This document shows, one piece after another, positions 16,728 to 25,872 of a DNA stretch of 64,000 bases (positions within the stretch are counted from its first letter, which is position 1; each line of letters opens with the position of its first letter). Source of the DNA: Lysobacteraceae bacterium NML95-0200 (GTDB taxonomy: Bacteria > Pseudomonadota > Gammaproteobacteria > Xanthomonadales > Xanthomonadaceae); NCBI GenBank assembly GCA_002798255.1, contig NWQQ01000006.1, positions 19,282-83,281 of the forward strand. Reading direction: 5' to 3'. Below the pieces are notes generated by a model, which saw nothing but the letters and a program-made list of their open reading frames with translations, was not told the DNA's origin and searched no databases. The translations under genes and the position numbers were made by a program.

Positions 16728-18893
16728 TTACTTCACACCCAGCTGATCGAGCATGAAGGCGTACATTTCCGCTTGCTCGCGGTAGCGGCGGAAGCGACCG
16801 GATTTGCCGCCGTGGCCGGCTTCCATATTGGTGCGGAACACCACCGGGTGGCTGGAGGTATTCACATCGCGCAGGCGGGCAACGTATTTGGCCGGTTCCC
16901 AATACTGCACTTGCGAATCCCAAAGGCCGGTGCCGACAAACATCGCCGGGTAGGCTTTCTTTTCCAGATTGTCATACGGCGAGTAGCTCAGCATGTAGTC
17001 GTAGCTCTCGCGGCTCTTTTCCGGGTTGCCCCATTCGTCGTATTCGTTGGTGGTGAGCGGAATCGAGGCATCGAGCATGGTGGTCACCACATCCACGAAT
17101 GGCACCTGCGAGAGAATCACGCGGTAGTCCTGGGGCGCCATATTGCTGATCGCGCCCATCAACAGGCCACCGGCGCTGCCGCCATAGGCCGCCACGCGGT
17201 CTTTGCTGGCATAGCCGTTTGCCACCAGATAGCGGGTGACATCAATGAAGTCGGTGAAGGTGTTCTTCTTGTTGAACATCTTGCCGTCCTCATACCACTG
17301 CCGCCCCATCTCCTGACCACCACGGATATGCGCCAGGGCATACACCATGCCGCGGTCAAGCAGGCTGACGGTGGTGGACGAGAAGCCCGGATCCATGGAG
17401 GAGCCATAGCTGCCATAGGCGTATTGCAGCATCGCTGCGCTGCCATCGCGCTTGAAGTCGTTGCGGTACACCAGGCTCACCGGGATGCGGGTCTTGCCAT
17501 CACGCGCCGGCACCCAGACGCGCTCGGTGGTATAGCGCGAGGCGTCATAGCCCGGCACCGGCTGTTGCTTGAGCTGGCGGCGCTCGCCGGTCTTGAGATT
17601 GACTTCATAGGTGATGGCCGGGGTGGTCAGCGAGGTATAGCTATAGCGCAGCCAGTCGCTATCGGCCTCGGAATTGACCGAAAGCCCCATCGAATAGGCG
17701 CTTTCATCAGCCTTGACGTATTCGCTGCTGCCGTCATTTTTCAGCACGCGGATGCGCTCCAGCCCTTCGGAACGCTCGGCCACGGCCATGAAATCATTGA
17801 ACACTTCAAAGCCTTCCACAAATACGGCCGGCTCATGCGCCACCAGGTCTTTCCAGTCGGCGCGGCTACGGCTGTTGCTGGCGGCGGTGACAATCTTGAA
17901 GTTCTGCGCACCATCGGCATTGGTGCGAATCAGCCAGCGGCCATTGAAATGGTCGGCGCTGTATTCCACATCGCGCTCGCGTGCGGCAAGCACGGTGAAC
18001 TGCGACGGGTCATTGGCCGGGGCGTAGCGGGTTTCATCCGATACCGTGCTGGACACGCCGATGGTCAGGTATTTGTCATCGCGGGTGCGCCCCAGCCCCA
18101 TGTAGAAGCTGTCGTCTTTTTCTTCATACACCAGCGCGTCGCGGGCGCTGTCGGTACCGAGCACATGGCGCTTGACGCGCTTGGTGAGCAGGGTTTCGGG
18201 GTCGTTTTCCACATACAGGAAGCTGTGGCCGTCATCGACCCATTCGGCATCGGCGCTGGTGCCGGTGATGACATCGGGCAGCAGCTCGCCGGTTTCAAGA
18301 TTGCTCACCCGCAGTGTGTACTGGCGACGGCCATTGGTATCGAAGGCCCACACCATCAGGCGGCCATCCTGGCTGATGCTCACCGGATAGGCGGCGTAAT
18401 AGTCATGGCCTTCGGCCAGTTTGTTGACATCCAAGAGCACCACTTCGCCAGCAAAATCACCGCGGGCATTGGCGGCCTGGATGGTCTGGGCATCGACGCC
18501 TGCGCCATCCTTGCGGCGGGCATGGATGGGATAGTCCTGGCCGGTGACAAAACGGCTGTAATACCACCAGCCCTTGTCACGGTACGGCACCGAGGCATCA
18601 TCCTGCTTGATGCGGGCAACGATTTCCTGATACAGCGTATCTTCAACCGGCTTCAGCCCTTTCAGCAAGGCATCGGCATAGGCGTTCTCGGCATTGAGAT
18701 AGGCCAGCATTTCCGGGTTTTCGCGCTTGTCATCGCGCAGCCAGTAATACTCGTCCTGACGCTCGGCGCCATGCGGGGCTTTCACCGTATGCGGTTTCTT
18801 CGCCACATCAGGCGGGGTGGGCAGGTCGGCGGCGTGGCTGGTGGTCACAGTCATGGCAAGTGCAAGGGCTACGGCAAACGGGTTCATTTTCAT
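16728..18893 (-). CDS. Exported oligopeptidase B-like S9A peptidase
   Basis: A serine peptidase of the prolyl oligopeptidase family, most like oligopeptidase B (PtrB), which cleaves short peptides after Arg or Lys. The ATG at 18893, preceded by AAGGA, gives 721 aa with a signal peptide (MKMNPFAVALALAM...SHA). The seven-bladed propeller domain occupies the first half. The hydrolase domain has GGSAGGLLMG (catalytic Ser), QVPFVDVVTTMLD, WDSQVQYWEPAK (Asp region) and AGHGGKSGRFRRY (His). Export is unusual, since classical OpdB is cytosolic. It follows a second S9A gene on the same strand. Confidence 0.92.
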   Translation of the reverse strand: MKMNPFAVALALAMTVTTSHAADLPTPPDVAKKPHTVKAPHGAERQDEYYWLRDDKRENPEMLAYLNAENAYADALLKGLKPVEDTLYQEIVARIKQDDASVPYRDKGWWYYSRFVTGQDYPIHARRKDGAGVDAQTIQAANARGDFAGEVVLLDVNKLAEGHDYYAAYPVSISQDGRLMVWAFDTNGRRQYTLRVSNLETGELLPDVITGTSADAEWVDDGHSFLYVENDPETLLTKRVKRHVLGTDSARDALVYEEKDDSFYMGLGRTRDDKYLTIGVSSTVSDETRYAPANDPSQFTVLAARERDVEYSADHFNGRWLIRTNADGAQNFKIVTAASNSRSRADWKDLVAHEPAVFVEGFEVFNDFMAVAERSEGLERIRVLKNDGSSEYVKADESAYSMGLSVNSEADSDWLRYSYTSLTTPAITYEVNLKTGERRQLKQQPVPGYDASRYTTERVWVPARDGKTRIPVSLVYRNDFKRDGSAAMLQYAYGSYGSSMDPGFSSTTVSLLDRGMVYALAHIRGGQEMGRQWYEDGKMFNKKNTFTDFIDVTRYLVANGYASKDRVAAYGGSAGGLLMGAISNMAPQDYRVILSQVPFVDVVTTMLDASIPLTTNEYDEWGNPEKSRESYDYMLSYSPYDNLEKKAYPAMFVGTGLWDSQVQYWEPAKYVARLRDVNTSSHPVVFRTNMEAGHGGKSGRFRRYREQAEMYAFMLDQLGVK

Positions 18894-18906
18894 GGGGTTT
18901 TCCTTG

Positions 18907-18946
18907 GCAAAAGGCAAGCGCCCCGCAAACGTCACGGGGCGCACGC
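18907..18946 (-). terminator. GC-rich hairpin between the two S9A genes
   Basis: The inverted pair GCGCCCCG and CGGGGCGC with a 9-base loop lies between the stop of the upstream S9A gene (18951) and the start of the downstream one (18893). It lacks a U-tract, so it may weaken read-through or protect mRNA ends rather than terminate. Confidence 0.4.
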
Positions 18947-18950
18947 CGGT

Positions 18951-21080
18951 TTATTTTTTGCTGAGAGCATTCCACAGGAAGGCATACACCAGCGCGGTCA
19001 TATGCGCGCGCTGCGCATTATTGGCCGCACCGCCGTGGCCGCCTTCGATGTTCTCATAATACAGCACGTTTTTGTTGGCACTCTCCATCAGCGCCGCCAT
19101 CTTGCGGGCATGCCCCGGATGCACGCGGTCATCGCGGGTCGAGGTGGTAATCAGCACCGGCGGGTAGTTCCTGGACGCATCAAACAGGTGATAGGGCGAG
19201 AATTTCTGGATATACGCCCATTCCTCCGGCTTGTCGGGATTGCCGTATTCGGCCATCCACGAAGCGCCAGCGAGCAACTGGTTGTAGCGGCGCATGTCCA
19301 GCAGCGGCACCTGAATCACCACCGCGCCAAACAGCTCCGGGTACTGGGTCAGCATATTGCCGGTCAAAAGGCCGCCATTGCTGCCGCCCTGTACGCCCAG
19401 ATGCGCAGGACGGGTGATATTGCGGGCAACCAAATCCTGTGCCACAGCGGCGAAATCTTCATACGCCTTGTGGCGGTTCTGCTTGAGTGCGGCCTGATGC
19501 CAGCGCGGGCCGTATTCACCGCCACCGCGGATATTGGCAACCACATACACGCCGCCCTTCTCCAGCCAGCCCTTGCCGATGGTGCCGGAATAACCGGGGG
19601 TGAGCGAGATTTCAAAGCCGCCATAGCCATACAGCAGGGTCGGATTGCGGCCATCGAGCGCCATACCCTGCTTGTGCACGATGAAGTACGGCACGCGGGT
19701 ACCGTCCTTGCTGGTGGCAAAATGCTGCTCAACCTGCAAGTCATCGGCATTGAAGAAGCGCGGCATGGTTTTCAGGGCTTCGGGCTGCTTGCCGATTTCG
19801 GCCAGATACAGCGTGGTCGGTGTGGTATAGCCCGAAGCGGTCATCCACAGCGCGTCGGACTCATCGCTGTCCACCGCGCCGACATTGACCGTGCCGATGT
19901 CCGGTGCGCCAACAAAGGCCGAACGCTGCCAGCCATTGGCCGTGGGCGTGAGCACGGTCAGCTTGTTTTTCACATCTTCCAGCACATTCAGCACCAGATG
20001 GTTGCGCGTCCATACCGCGCTTGCCAGCGAGCTGTTCTCGCTCGGCTCAAACAGCACCACAGGCTCGCGCTTGCCTGCCATCCAGTCATTGAAATTGGCC
20101 ACCAGATAGCTGCCCGCCTTGTAAGTCTTGCCGCCGACCGTCCAATCCTGCCGCGGCTCCAGCGTCAGCCACTCACGATGCACGCCTTTTTCCACCGAAT
20201 TGGGCACATCCACCTTGGTGAGGCTGCCATCCTGACCGCGCAGGTACAGCTCGTTGTTGTAGAAGGCGACGGTATTGCTGACGAAATCACGCTCATAGCC
20301 CGGCGTGTCATCGCGGAAGGCGGAGATATACATATCGGTCGGCTTGCCTTCAAACACCAATTCGGCGCTGGCCAACGGCGTGCCGCGCTTCCAGATTTTG
20401 GTCTGCCGCGGATAGCCCGAATCGGTCAGGCTGCCGGCGCCAAAATCGGTCTGCACAAAAACCGTGTTTTCGTCAATCCAGCCCAGCGAACCCTTGGCCT
20501 CGGGTCGGAAGAAGCCGCCTTCAACAAAGGTCTTGCTGGCCAGGTCAAATTCGCGCGTCACGTCCGCATCCGCGCCGCCGCGCGAGAGCGCAATCAGGCA
20601 GCGGGTATAGGCCGGGCGCAGGCAGGAAGCCCCATGCCACACCCAGTTTTCGCCCTCGGCTCTGTTCAGCGCATCCAGATCCAGCACGGTTTCCCACTGC
20701 GGGTTGGGCTTGCGGTACTCGGCCAGCGTCGTGCGCCGCCAGATGCCGCGCTCGTGCTGCTTGTCCTGCCAGAAGTTGTAGTAGTAATCGCCCATCTTGT
20801 AGACGCCGGGAATCTTGGCGTCGGAATTCAGGATGGCGAGCAGGTCGGCCTCAAGCTGGCGAAACTCGGCATTATCAGCCAGCGCCTTGTTGGATACGGC
20901 ATTGCGCTCGCGCACCCAGGCCAGCTGCCGCTCGCCTTCCACATCTTCCAGCCACTGATGCGCATCGACAGGGGTGGGGGCAGACATGGCAGGCTCCTTG
21001 GCAGATTGGGCAGCGGCAGGCATCAGGGCGCCCATGGCAAGCACGGCAGCCACGGCGGCAGATAGCGGCAAGACTTTCAT
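18951..21080 (-). CDS. Exported prolyl oligopeptidase family (S9A) peptidase
   Basis: A 709-aa serine peptidase expected to cleave short proline-containing peptides in the periplasm. The N-terminus is a signal peptide (MKVLPLSAAVAAVLAMGALM, ending AAAQSA near 26). A propeller domain is followed by the alpha/beta-hydrolase domain with GGSNGGLLTGN (Ser), STRDDRVHPGHARKM (Asp) and EGGHGGAANN (His). VVANIRGGGEYGPRWHQA is the usual block before the Ser motif. It is paired in tandem with the oligopeptidase B-like gene, perhaps for peptide nutrition. Confidence 0.93.
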   Translation of the reverse strand: MKVLPLSAAVAAVLAMGALMPAAAQSAKEPAMSAPTPVDAHQWLEDVEGERQLAWVRERNAVSNKALADNAEFRQLEADLLAILNSDAKIPGVYKMGDYYYNFWQDKQHERGIWRRTTLAEYRKPNPQWETVLDLDALNRAEGENWVWHGASCLRPAYTRCLIALSRGGADADVTREFDLASKTFVEGGFFRPEAKGSLGWIDENTVFVQTDFGAGSLTDSGYPRQTKIWKRGTPLASAELVFEGKPTDMYISAFRDDTPGYERDFVSNTVAFYNNELYLRGQDGSLTKVDVPNSVEKGVHREWLTLEPRQDWTVGGKTYKAGSYLVANFNDWMAGKREPVVLFEPSENSSLASAVWTRNHLVLNVLEDVKNKLTVLTPTANGWQRSAFVGAPDIGTVNVGAVDSDESDALWMTASGYTTPTTLYLAEIGKQPEALKTMPRFFNADDLQVEQHFATSKDGTRVPYFIVHKQGMALDGRNPTLLYGYGGFEISLTPGYSGTIGKGWLEKGGVYVVANIRGGGEYGPRWHQAALKQNRHKAYEDFAAVAQDLVARNITRPAHLGVQGGSNGGLLTGNMLTQYPELFGAVVIQVPLLDMRRYNQLLAGASWMAEYGNPDKPEEWAYIQKFSPYHLFDASRNYPPVLITTSTRDDRVHPGHARKMAALMESANKNVLYYENIEGGHGGAANNAQRAHMTALVYAFLWNALSKK

Positions 21081-21220
21081 TTATGACTCCGGTCAGGGGA
21101 TTGCAGCCGGTCAAACTACCACAGCCACCAGCAACAATCCCGACCCGAAAGTCATGGGTGCATTTCCAAGCCATGCGTGATTCCGATACGCTTGCGGCTT
21201 CATTTGCCTTGAGCCCCCGC

Positions 21221-22438
21221 ATGAACACGCCCGCACTTGCCACCCGCCACCGCCTTGCCGAAGTCCGCTACGAAATCCGCGGCGAGCTGGCGCGCCGGGC
21301 GCGCGAGCTGGAGACGCAGGGGCACACGCTGGTCAAGCTCAATATCGGCAACCCCGGCGCATTCGGCTTCCGTGCCCCGGCGCATTTGCAACGGGCGATT
21401 GCCGACCATATCCACGACACCGATCCCTATACCCATCAGCAAGGGCTGCCCAAGGCGCGCGAGGCGATTGCGCTGTTTCACCGCCAGCGCGGCACCCCTA
21501 ATGCCGACGCCTCGCGGATTTTCATCGGCAACGGGGTCAGCGAGCTGATCGACATCGCGCTACGGGCGCTGCTCAATCCCGGCGATGAAGTGCTGCTGCC
21601 CTCGCCCGACTATCCACTGTGGTCGGCCGCCACCATCCTCAATGATGGCCGCCCGGTGTATTACCCGTGCCGACCGGAAAACGATTTTCTGCCCGACCCG
21701 GCAGAAATCGAAAAGCTGATCTCCAGCCGTACCCGCGCACTGGTGCTGATCAACCCCAACAACCCGACCGGTGCCAGCTACCCGCGCGAGCTGCTGGAGC
21801 GCATTGTCGCCATCGCCCGCAAATACCGCCTGCTGTTGATGGCCGACGAAATCTACGACCACATCCTGTATGACGATGCCCGCTTCGAGCCGCTGGCGCC
21901 GCTGGCTGGCGACCTGCCCTGCCTGTCGTTTGGCGGACTCTCCAAAGTGCATCGCGCCTGTGGCTGGCGCGTGGGCTGGGCGGTGCTCTCCGGCGAGGCG
22001 GCACAAGTCACCCCCTATCAGCACGCACTGGATTTGTTGAGCGCGCTACGGCTGTGCGCGAATGTGCCGGGACAATTCGCCATCCACGCCGCACTGCATG
22101 GCGGCGATACCATCAGCGCGTTGACGGCACCGGGCGGCCGGCTGCACGAAACCCGGCGCGCCCTGATTGAATGCTGCCAGGCCAGTCCGCATCTGCAGCT
22201 CAGCACTCCGGCTGCGGCGCTGTACGGCTTTCCGCGCGTAGTCGGCAAGGCCGTCGAAAATTTTGATGACCACCGCTTTGCACTCGACTTGCTGGAGCAA
22301 GAAGGCGTGCTGATCGTGCCCGGCTCCAGCTTCAATGTGCCGTATCGTGACCACTTCCGCGTCACCCTGCTGCCCGAGGCCGAGGTGCTGCGCGAAGTGT
22401 TTGCCCGCATCGACCGGGTGCTGGCAGGCTATTGCTGA
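21221..22438 (+). CDS. alaA: AlaA-like pyridoxal-phosphate aminotransferase
   Basis: A class I aminotransferase close to E. coli AlaA (glutamate-pyruvate). Motifs are LKLNIGNPGAFGF, FIGNGVSELID, LPSPDYPLWSAA, INPNNPTGASYP, DEIYDHILYDDARF, and the PLP lysine in GGLSKVHRACGWRVGW. The frame is open from 21083 with ATGs at 21083, 21173 and 21221; 21221 (MNTPALATRHRLAEV) gives 405 aa, the length of E. coli AlaA, but none of the three has a strong ribosome site. The next gene starts 20 bases downstream. Confidence 0.88.
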   Translation: MNTPALATRHRLAEVRYEIRGELARRARELETQGHTLVKLNIGNPGAFGFRAPAHLQRAIADHIHDTDPYTHQQGLPKAREAIALFHRQRGTPNADASRIFIGNGVSELIDIALRALLNPGDEVLLPSPDYPLWSAATILNDGRPVYYPCRPENDFLPDPAEIEKLISSRTRALVLINPNNPTGASYPRELLERIVAIARKYRLLLMADEIYDHILYDDARFEPLAPLAGDLPCLSFGGLSKVHRACGWRVGWAVLSGEAAQVTPYQHALDLLSALRLCANVPGQFAIHAALHGGDTISALTAPGGRLHETRRALIECCQASPHLQLSTPAAALYGFPRVVGKAVENFDDHRFALDLLEQEGVLIVPGSSFNVPYRDHFRVTLLPEAEVLREVFARIDRVLAGYC

Positions 22439-22458
22439 TGACGCTTGCGGAGACTGCC

Positions 22459-23073
22459 ATGACACTTTCTTATCTTGCACTCGGTGACAGCTATACCATC
22501 GGCGAAGGCGTCGCCGAGGCCGAGCGCTGGCCCATGCAACTGGCCGCCGCACTACTCGCAGAGGGCTTTGAACTTGAGTCACGCATCATCGCCCGTACCG
22601 GCTGGACCACCGACGAGCTGGCGCACGCCATGGACGAGGCTCGACTGACCGATGGCCAATACGATCTGGTCACGCTGCTGATTGGCGTCAATGACCAATA
22701 TCGCCAGCGCCCGCTCGCGGAGTTTGCCACCGGCTTTGATGCGCTGCTGCATCGCGCCATCGGGCTTGCCAAACGTGGTGTGCAGGGCGTGATGGTGCTC
22801 GGCATTCCCGACTGGGGCATGACCCCCTATGCGCAGCGCGAAGGCCGTGATGCGGCTCAGGTGGCGCATCAAATCGACGCCTACAACGCTCATATCCACA
22901 CCGTTTGCCAAGCACAGCAAGTGGCGCTAGTGGATGTCACCGCCATCAGCCGCACTTGCGGCGCCGGTGAAAACGCACTGGTCGCAGATCGCCTGCACCC
23001 TTCCGCTGCGCAGTACCGGCAGTGGACCGTACAGGCGCTGCCCATCGCGCAGCAGCTTTTGAAGCTCGCATAA
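22459..23073 (+). CDS. SGNH/GDSL-type hydrolase
   Basis: A small esterase-type hydrolase of unknown substrate. The start MTLSYLALGDSYTIGEG has GGAGA seven bases upstream; an alternative ATG at 22438 overlaps the alaA stop. The 204-aa protein has block I GDSYT (catalytic Ser), block III IGVNDQY, and block V DRLHPS (Asp and His). It has no signal peptide, so it is probably cytoplasmic. It is coupled to alaA upstream. Confidence 0.88.
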   Translation: MTLSYLALGDSYTIGEGVAEAERWPMQLAAALLAEGFELESRIIARTGWTTDELAHAMDEARLTDGQYDLVTLLIGVNDQYRQRPLAEFATGFDALLHRAIGLAKRGVQGVMVLGIPDWGMTPYAQREGRDAAQVAHQIDAYNAHIHTVCQAQQVALVDVTAISRTCGAGENALVADRLHPSAAQYRQWTVQALPIAQQLLKLA

Positions 23074-23102
23074 CCCCCACTCTCACTCATTTGGAGTACG
23101 CC

Positions 23103-24026
23103 ATGTCCCTTGATCCCGCCCTGCGCCAGCGCATCAGCGAAATTCTTGCCGCCCAACGCGTCGTATTGTTCATGAAAGGCGAGCCTGCCGCTCCGCAATG
23201 CGGTTTCTCTGCACAGGCCTCAGGCACCCTGCGCGATTTGGAGGTCGAATTTGCCCATGTCGATGTCCTGACCGACCCGGAAATCCGCGAGGGCATCAAA
23301 CTCTATGGCGATTGGCCGACCATCCCGCAGCTCTATATCGACGGCGAGCTGGTGGGCGGCAGTGACATCATCACCCAGATGGCCGCCAGCGGCGAGCTGC
23401 AAGCGGCACTTGGCCTGCCCGAGCCTGACCGCACGCCGCCTGCCATCACCATCACCCCGGCAGCGCAGGCCATGCTCAAGCAAGCTATTGCCGATGCCGG
23501 TGAGGAGATGGTGGTGGAGATTGCCATTGACCGTCAGTTCCGCACCCGCCTGCATCTGGTGCAGCCCAATCCGCACGCGATTGCCGTTACCGTCGATGGC
23601 GTACCGCTGCAGTTCCCGCTCAATGATGCCCGCCGCGCCGATGGTCTTAAACTGGATTTTGCCGATGATGCACGTGGCAAGGGTCTGGTGATTGAAAACC
23701 CGAATGCGCCCAAGCCGGTACGGGATATTTCCGTGCAAGAGGCGGCCGAGCGTATCGCCGCAGGCAGGCTGACCCTGATTGACGTGCGCCCGCACGCTGA
23801 GCGCGCTCTGGCGGCAGCGCCGGTGGCGTATTTGCATTTCGACGACGGCCAGGCAGCGATTGAAGCGCTGGACAAATCCACGCCAATTGCCTTCCTCTGC
23901 CACCACGGTGGACGCAGCCGCCAGGCCGCCGAGCACTATCGGCGTTTGGGCTTTAATGATGTTTACAACATTGAAGGCGGCATCGACGCCTGGGCTGCCA
24001 TCAACCCGGAGATTCCGCGTTATTGA
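23103..24026 (+). CDS. Monothiol glutaredoxin (Grx4-like) / cysteine-less IscA-like domain / rhodanese fusion
   Basis: Translation starts at 23103, with GGAG upstream, giving 307 aa in three parts. Residues 1-105 are a Grx4-type monothiol glutaredoxin with CGFS at 33-36 and the cis-Pro TIPQ at 73-76, expected to bind a [2Fe-2S] cluster with glutathione and hand it on. Residues 114-204 resemble an A-type carrier (HesB/IscA) by start ITITPAA and end GLVIENPNAPKP, but contain no cysteine. Residues 206-307 are a rhodanese domain with LIDVRPHAE and the active-site loop CHHGGRS (Cys266). The fusion suggests a role in Fe-S or sulfur delivery; this is inference. Confidence 0.88.
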   Translation: MSLDPALRQRISEILAAQRVVLFMKGEPAAPQCGFSAQASGTLRDLEVEFAHVDVLTDPEIREGIKLYGDWPTIPQLYIDGELVGGSDIITQMAASGELQAALGLPEPDRTPPAITITPAAQAMLKQAIADAGEEMVVEIAIDRQFRTRLHLVQPNPHAIAVTVDGVPLQFPLNDARRADGLKLDFADDARGKGLVIENPNAPKPVRDISVQEAAERIAAGRLTLIDVRPHAERALAAAPVAYLHFDDGQAAIEALDKSTPIAFLCHHGGRSRQAAEHYRRLGFNDVYNIEGGIDAWAAINPEIPRY

Positions 24027-24045
24027 TGCTTGATGCCTCCAACAA

Positions 24046-24072
24046 AAACGGCCTGCCAATGGCAGGCCGTTT
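24046..24072. terminator. Bidirectional terminator between the glutaredoxin gene and pckG
   Basis: A perfect 12-bp stem AAACGGCCTGCC / GGCAGGCCGTTT with a 3-base loop, between two converging genes, with A-rich and T-rich flanks suited to both strands. Confidence 0.85.
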
Positions 24073-24092
24073 GTTTGAGCGCCTGTTGCCGC

Positions 24093-25844
24093 TCAACTCA
24101 AGGCCTCGTGGATGCGTTGCTGTTCGGCCTTCAGTGCTTCAGGCATGCGCGGGCCGTATTCCTCAAGGTATTCGCCGATGCTGGCAAATTCTGCCGCCCA
24201 GCCTGCGCGATCGTAGTCGAACAGTTTCTGCATGGCCTCATCACCCAACTCAAGGCCGTCGAGGTTGATGTCGGCGGGATTGGGCAAATGACCAATCGGG
24301 GTTTCCTGGCTGCCCACGCTGCCAGCCACGCGCTTTAGCATCCACTCCAGCACGCGCATATTGTCGCCAAAGCCCGGCCACAGGAAGTCGCCGCCATCGC
24401 CCTTGCGGAACCAGTTGACGTGGAAGATTTTCGGCAACTTGGCACCGGCCTTGTCGAACGACAGCCAGTGAGTGAAGTAATCGGCAAAGTTGTAGCCGCA
24501 GAACGGTTTCATCGCCATCGGGTCGCGGCGCATCACGCCCACGGCGCCGGTGGCCGCTGCGGTGGTTTCCGAGCCCATCGCCGCGCCAATCAGCACGCCA
24601 TGCGTCCAGTCGCGGGCTTCGAACACCAGCGGCACCAGTGAGGCGCGACGACCGCCAAAGACAATGGCGGAAATCGGCACACCTTGCGGCGCTTCGGCTT
24701 CCGGCGAGTAGCTGGGGCATTGTTTGGCGCTGACGGTAAAGCGCGAATTGGGGTGTGCAGCCGGTGTGCCCGCCTCGGCGTTGAACGGGTTGCCCTTCCA
24801 ATCGGTGACCGGCACGCGCGCATCCAGCCCCTCCCACCACGGCTGGTTGTCGTCAGTCACTGCCACATTGGTGAAGATGGTATTGCGCTGGATGGAAGCC
24901 AGGGCATTGGGGTTGGACTTGGCCGAGGTGCCCGGCGCCACGCCGAAGAAGCCGGCCTCGGGATTGATGGCATACAGGCGGCCATCCTTGCCCGGGCGCA
25001 TCCAGCAAATGTCATCGCCGATGGTGGTGATTTTCCAGCCCTCGCGCACATAGCCTTCGGGCGGAATCAGCATGGCCAGATTGGTCTTGCCGCAGGCGCT
25101 GGGGAAGGCGGCAGCGATGTAGTGCTTCTCGCCCTGCGGGTTTTCGATGCCGAGAATCAGCATATGCTCGGCCAGCCAGCCTTCGCTGCGCGCCTGATGG
25201 CTGGCGATGCGCAGTGCGTGGCACTTCTTGCCCAGAAGCGCATTGCCACCGTAGCCGGAGCCAAACGACTGGATTTCGAGAGACTCGGGGAAGTGCATGA
25301 TGAAGCGACGCTCCGGGTTCAAGTCGCCGGTGGAGTGCAGCCCCTTGACGAACTGGCCTTCGCGCTCGATGCGCGCCAGTGCGGCCTGCCCCATGCGGGT
25401 CATGATGCGCATGTTCGCCACCACATACGGCGAGTCGGTGATTTCCACCCCGCAGCGCGACAGCGGCGAATCAATCGGCCCCATGCAGTACGGCACCACA
25501 TACAGGGTGCGACCCTTCATGCAACCGGCAAACAGCGCGCGCATCTTGGCGCGCGCCTCATCCGGCGCCATCCAGTGGTTATTGGGGCCGGCATCTTCAC
25601 GCTCGGTGGTGCAAACAAAGGTCAGATGCTCCACGCGCGCCACATCGTCCGGGTGCGAGCGATGCAGATAGCTTTCCGGGTGCGTGCTTTCATTGAGTTT
25701 CAGCAAAGTGCCATCAGCCAGCATCTGCTCGATGAGTTGGGTATTTTCGGCATCCGAGCCATCGCACCAGTGGATATGGTCGGGCTGGGTGAGCTGGGCG
25801 ATTTCTGCAACCCACTGGTTCAGGGCGGGCAGTTGGCTGGTCAT
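24093..25844 (-). CDS. pckG: Phosphoenolpyruvate carboxykinase (GTP)
   Basis: Gluconeogenic conversion of oxaloacetate and GTP to phosphoenolpyruvate. With the ATG at 25844 (GGAG 9 bases upstream) the protein has 583 aa. Diagnostic features are the P-loop AFPSACGKTNLAML with the reactive Cys, SFGSGYGGNALLGKKCHALR, GDDICWMRPGKDG, and WFRKGDGGDFLWPGFGDNMR. The GTP-type enzyme rather than the ATP-type matches xanthomonads. Confidence 0.96.
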   Translation of the reverse strand: MTSQLPALNQWVAEIAQLTQPDHIHWCDGSDAENTQLIEQMLADGTLLKLNESTHPESYLHRSHPDDVARVEHLTFVCTTEREDAGPNNHWMAPDEARAKMRALFAGCMKGRTLYVVPYCMGPIDSPLSRCGVEITDSPYVVANMRIMTRMGQAALARIEREGQFVKGLHSTGDLNPERRFIMHFPESLEIQSFGSGYGGNALLGKKCHALRIASHQARSEGWLAEHMLILGIENPQGEKHYIAAAFPSACGKTNLAMLIPPEGYVREGWKITTIGDDICWMRPGKDGRLYAINPEAGFFGVAPGTSAKSNPNALASIQRNTIFTNVAVTDDNQPWWEGLDARVPVTDWKGNPFNAEAGTPAAHPNSRFTVSAKQCPSYSPEAEAPQGVPISAIVFGGRRASLVPLVFEARDWTHGVLIGAAMGSETTAAATGAVGVMRRDPMAMKPFCGYNFADYFTHWLSFDKAGAKLPKIFHVNWFRKGDGGDFLWPGFGDNMRVLEWMLKRVAGSVGSQETPIGHLPNPADINLDGLELGDEAMQKLFDYDRAGWAAEFASIGEYLEEYGPRMPEALKAEQQRIHEALS

Positions 25845-25872
25845 GACGTGGCACTCCGGGTTGGGTGGAAAA

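Noticed and set aside
16773..21065. A 1430-codon open frame on the plus strand, antisense to both S9A peptidase genes.
   Set aside because: It mirrors two genes with clear catalytic motifs, signal peptides and ribosome sites. Its composition is that of an antisense shadow in GC-rich DNA, and it resembles no protein family.
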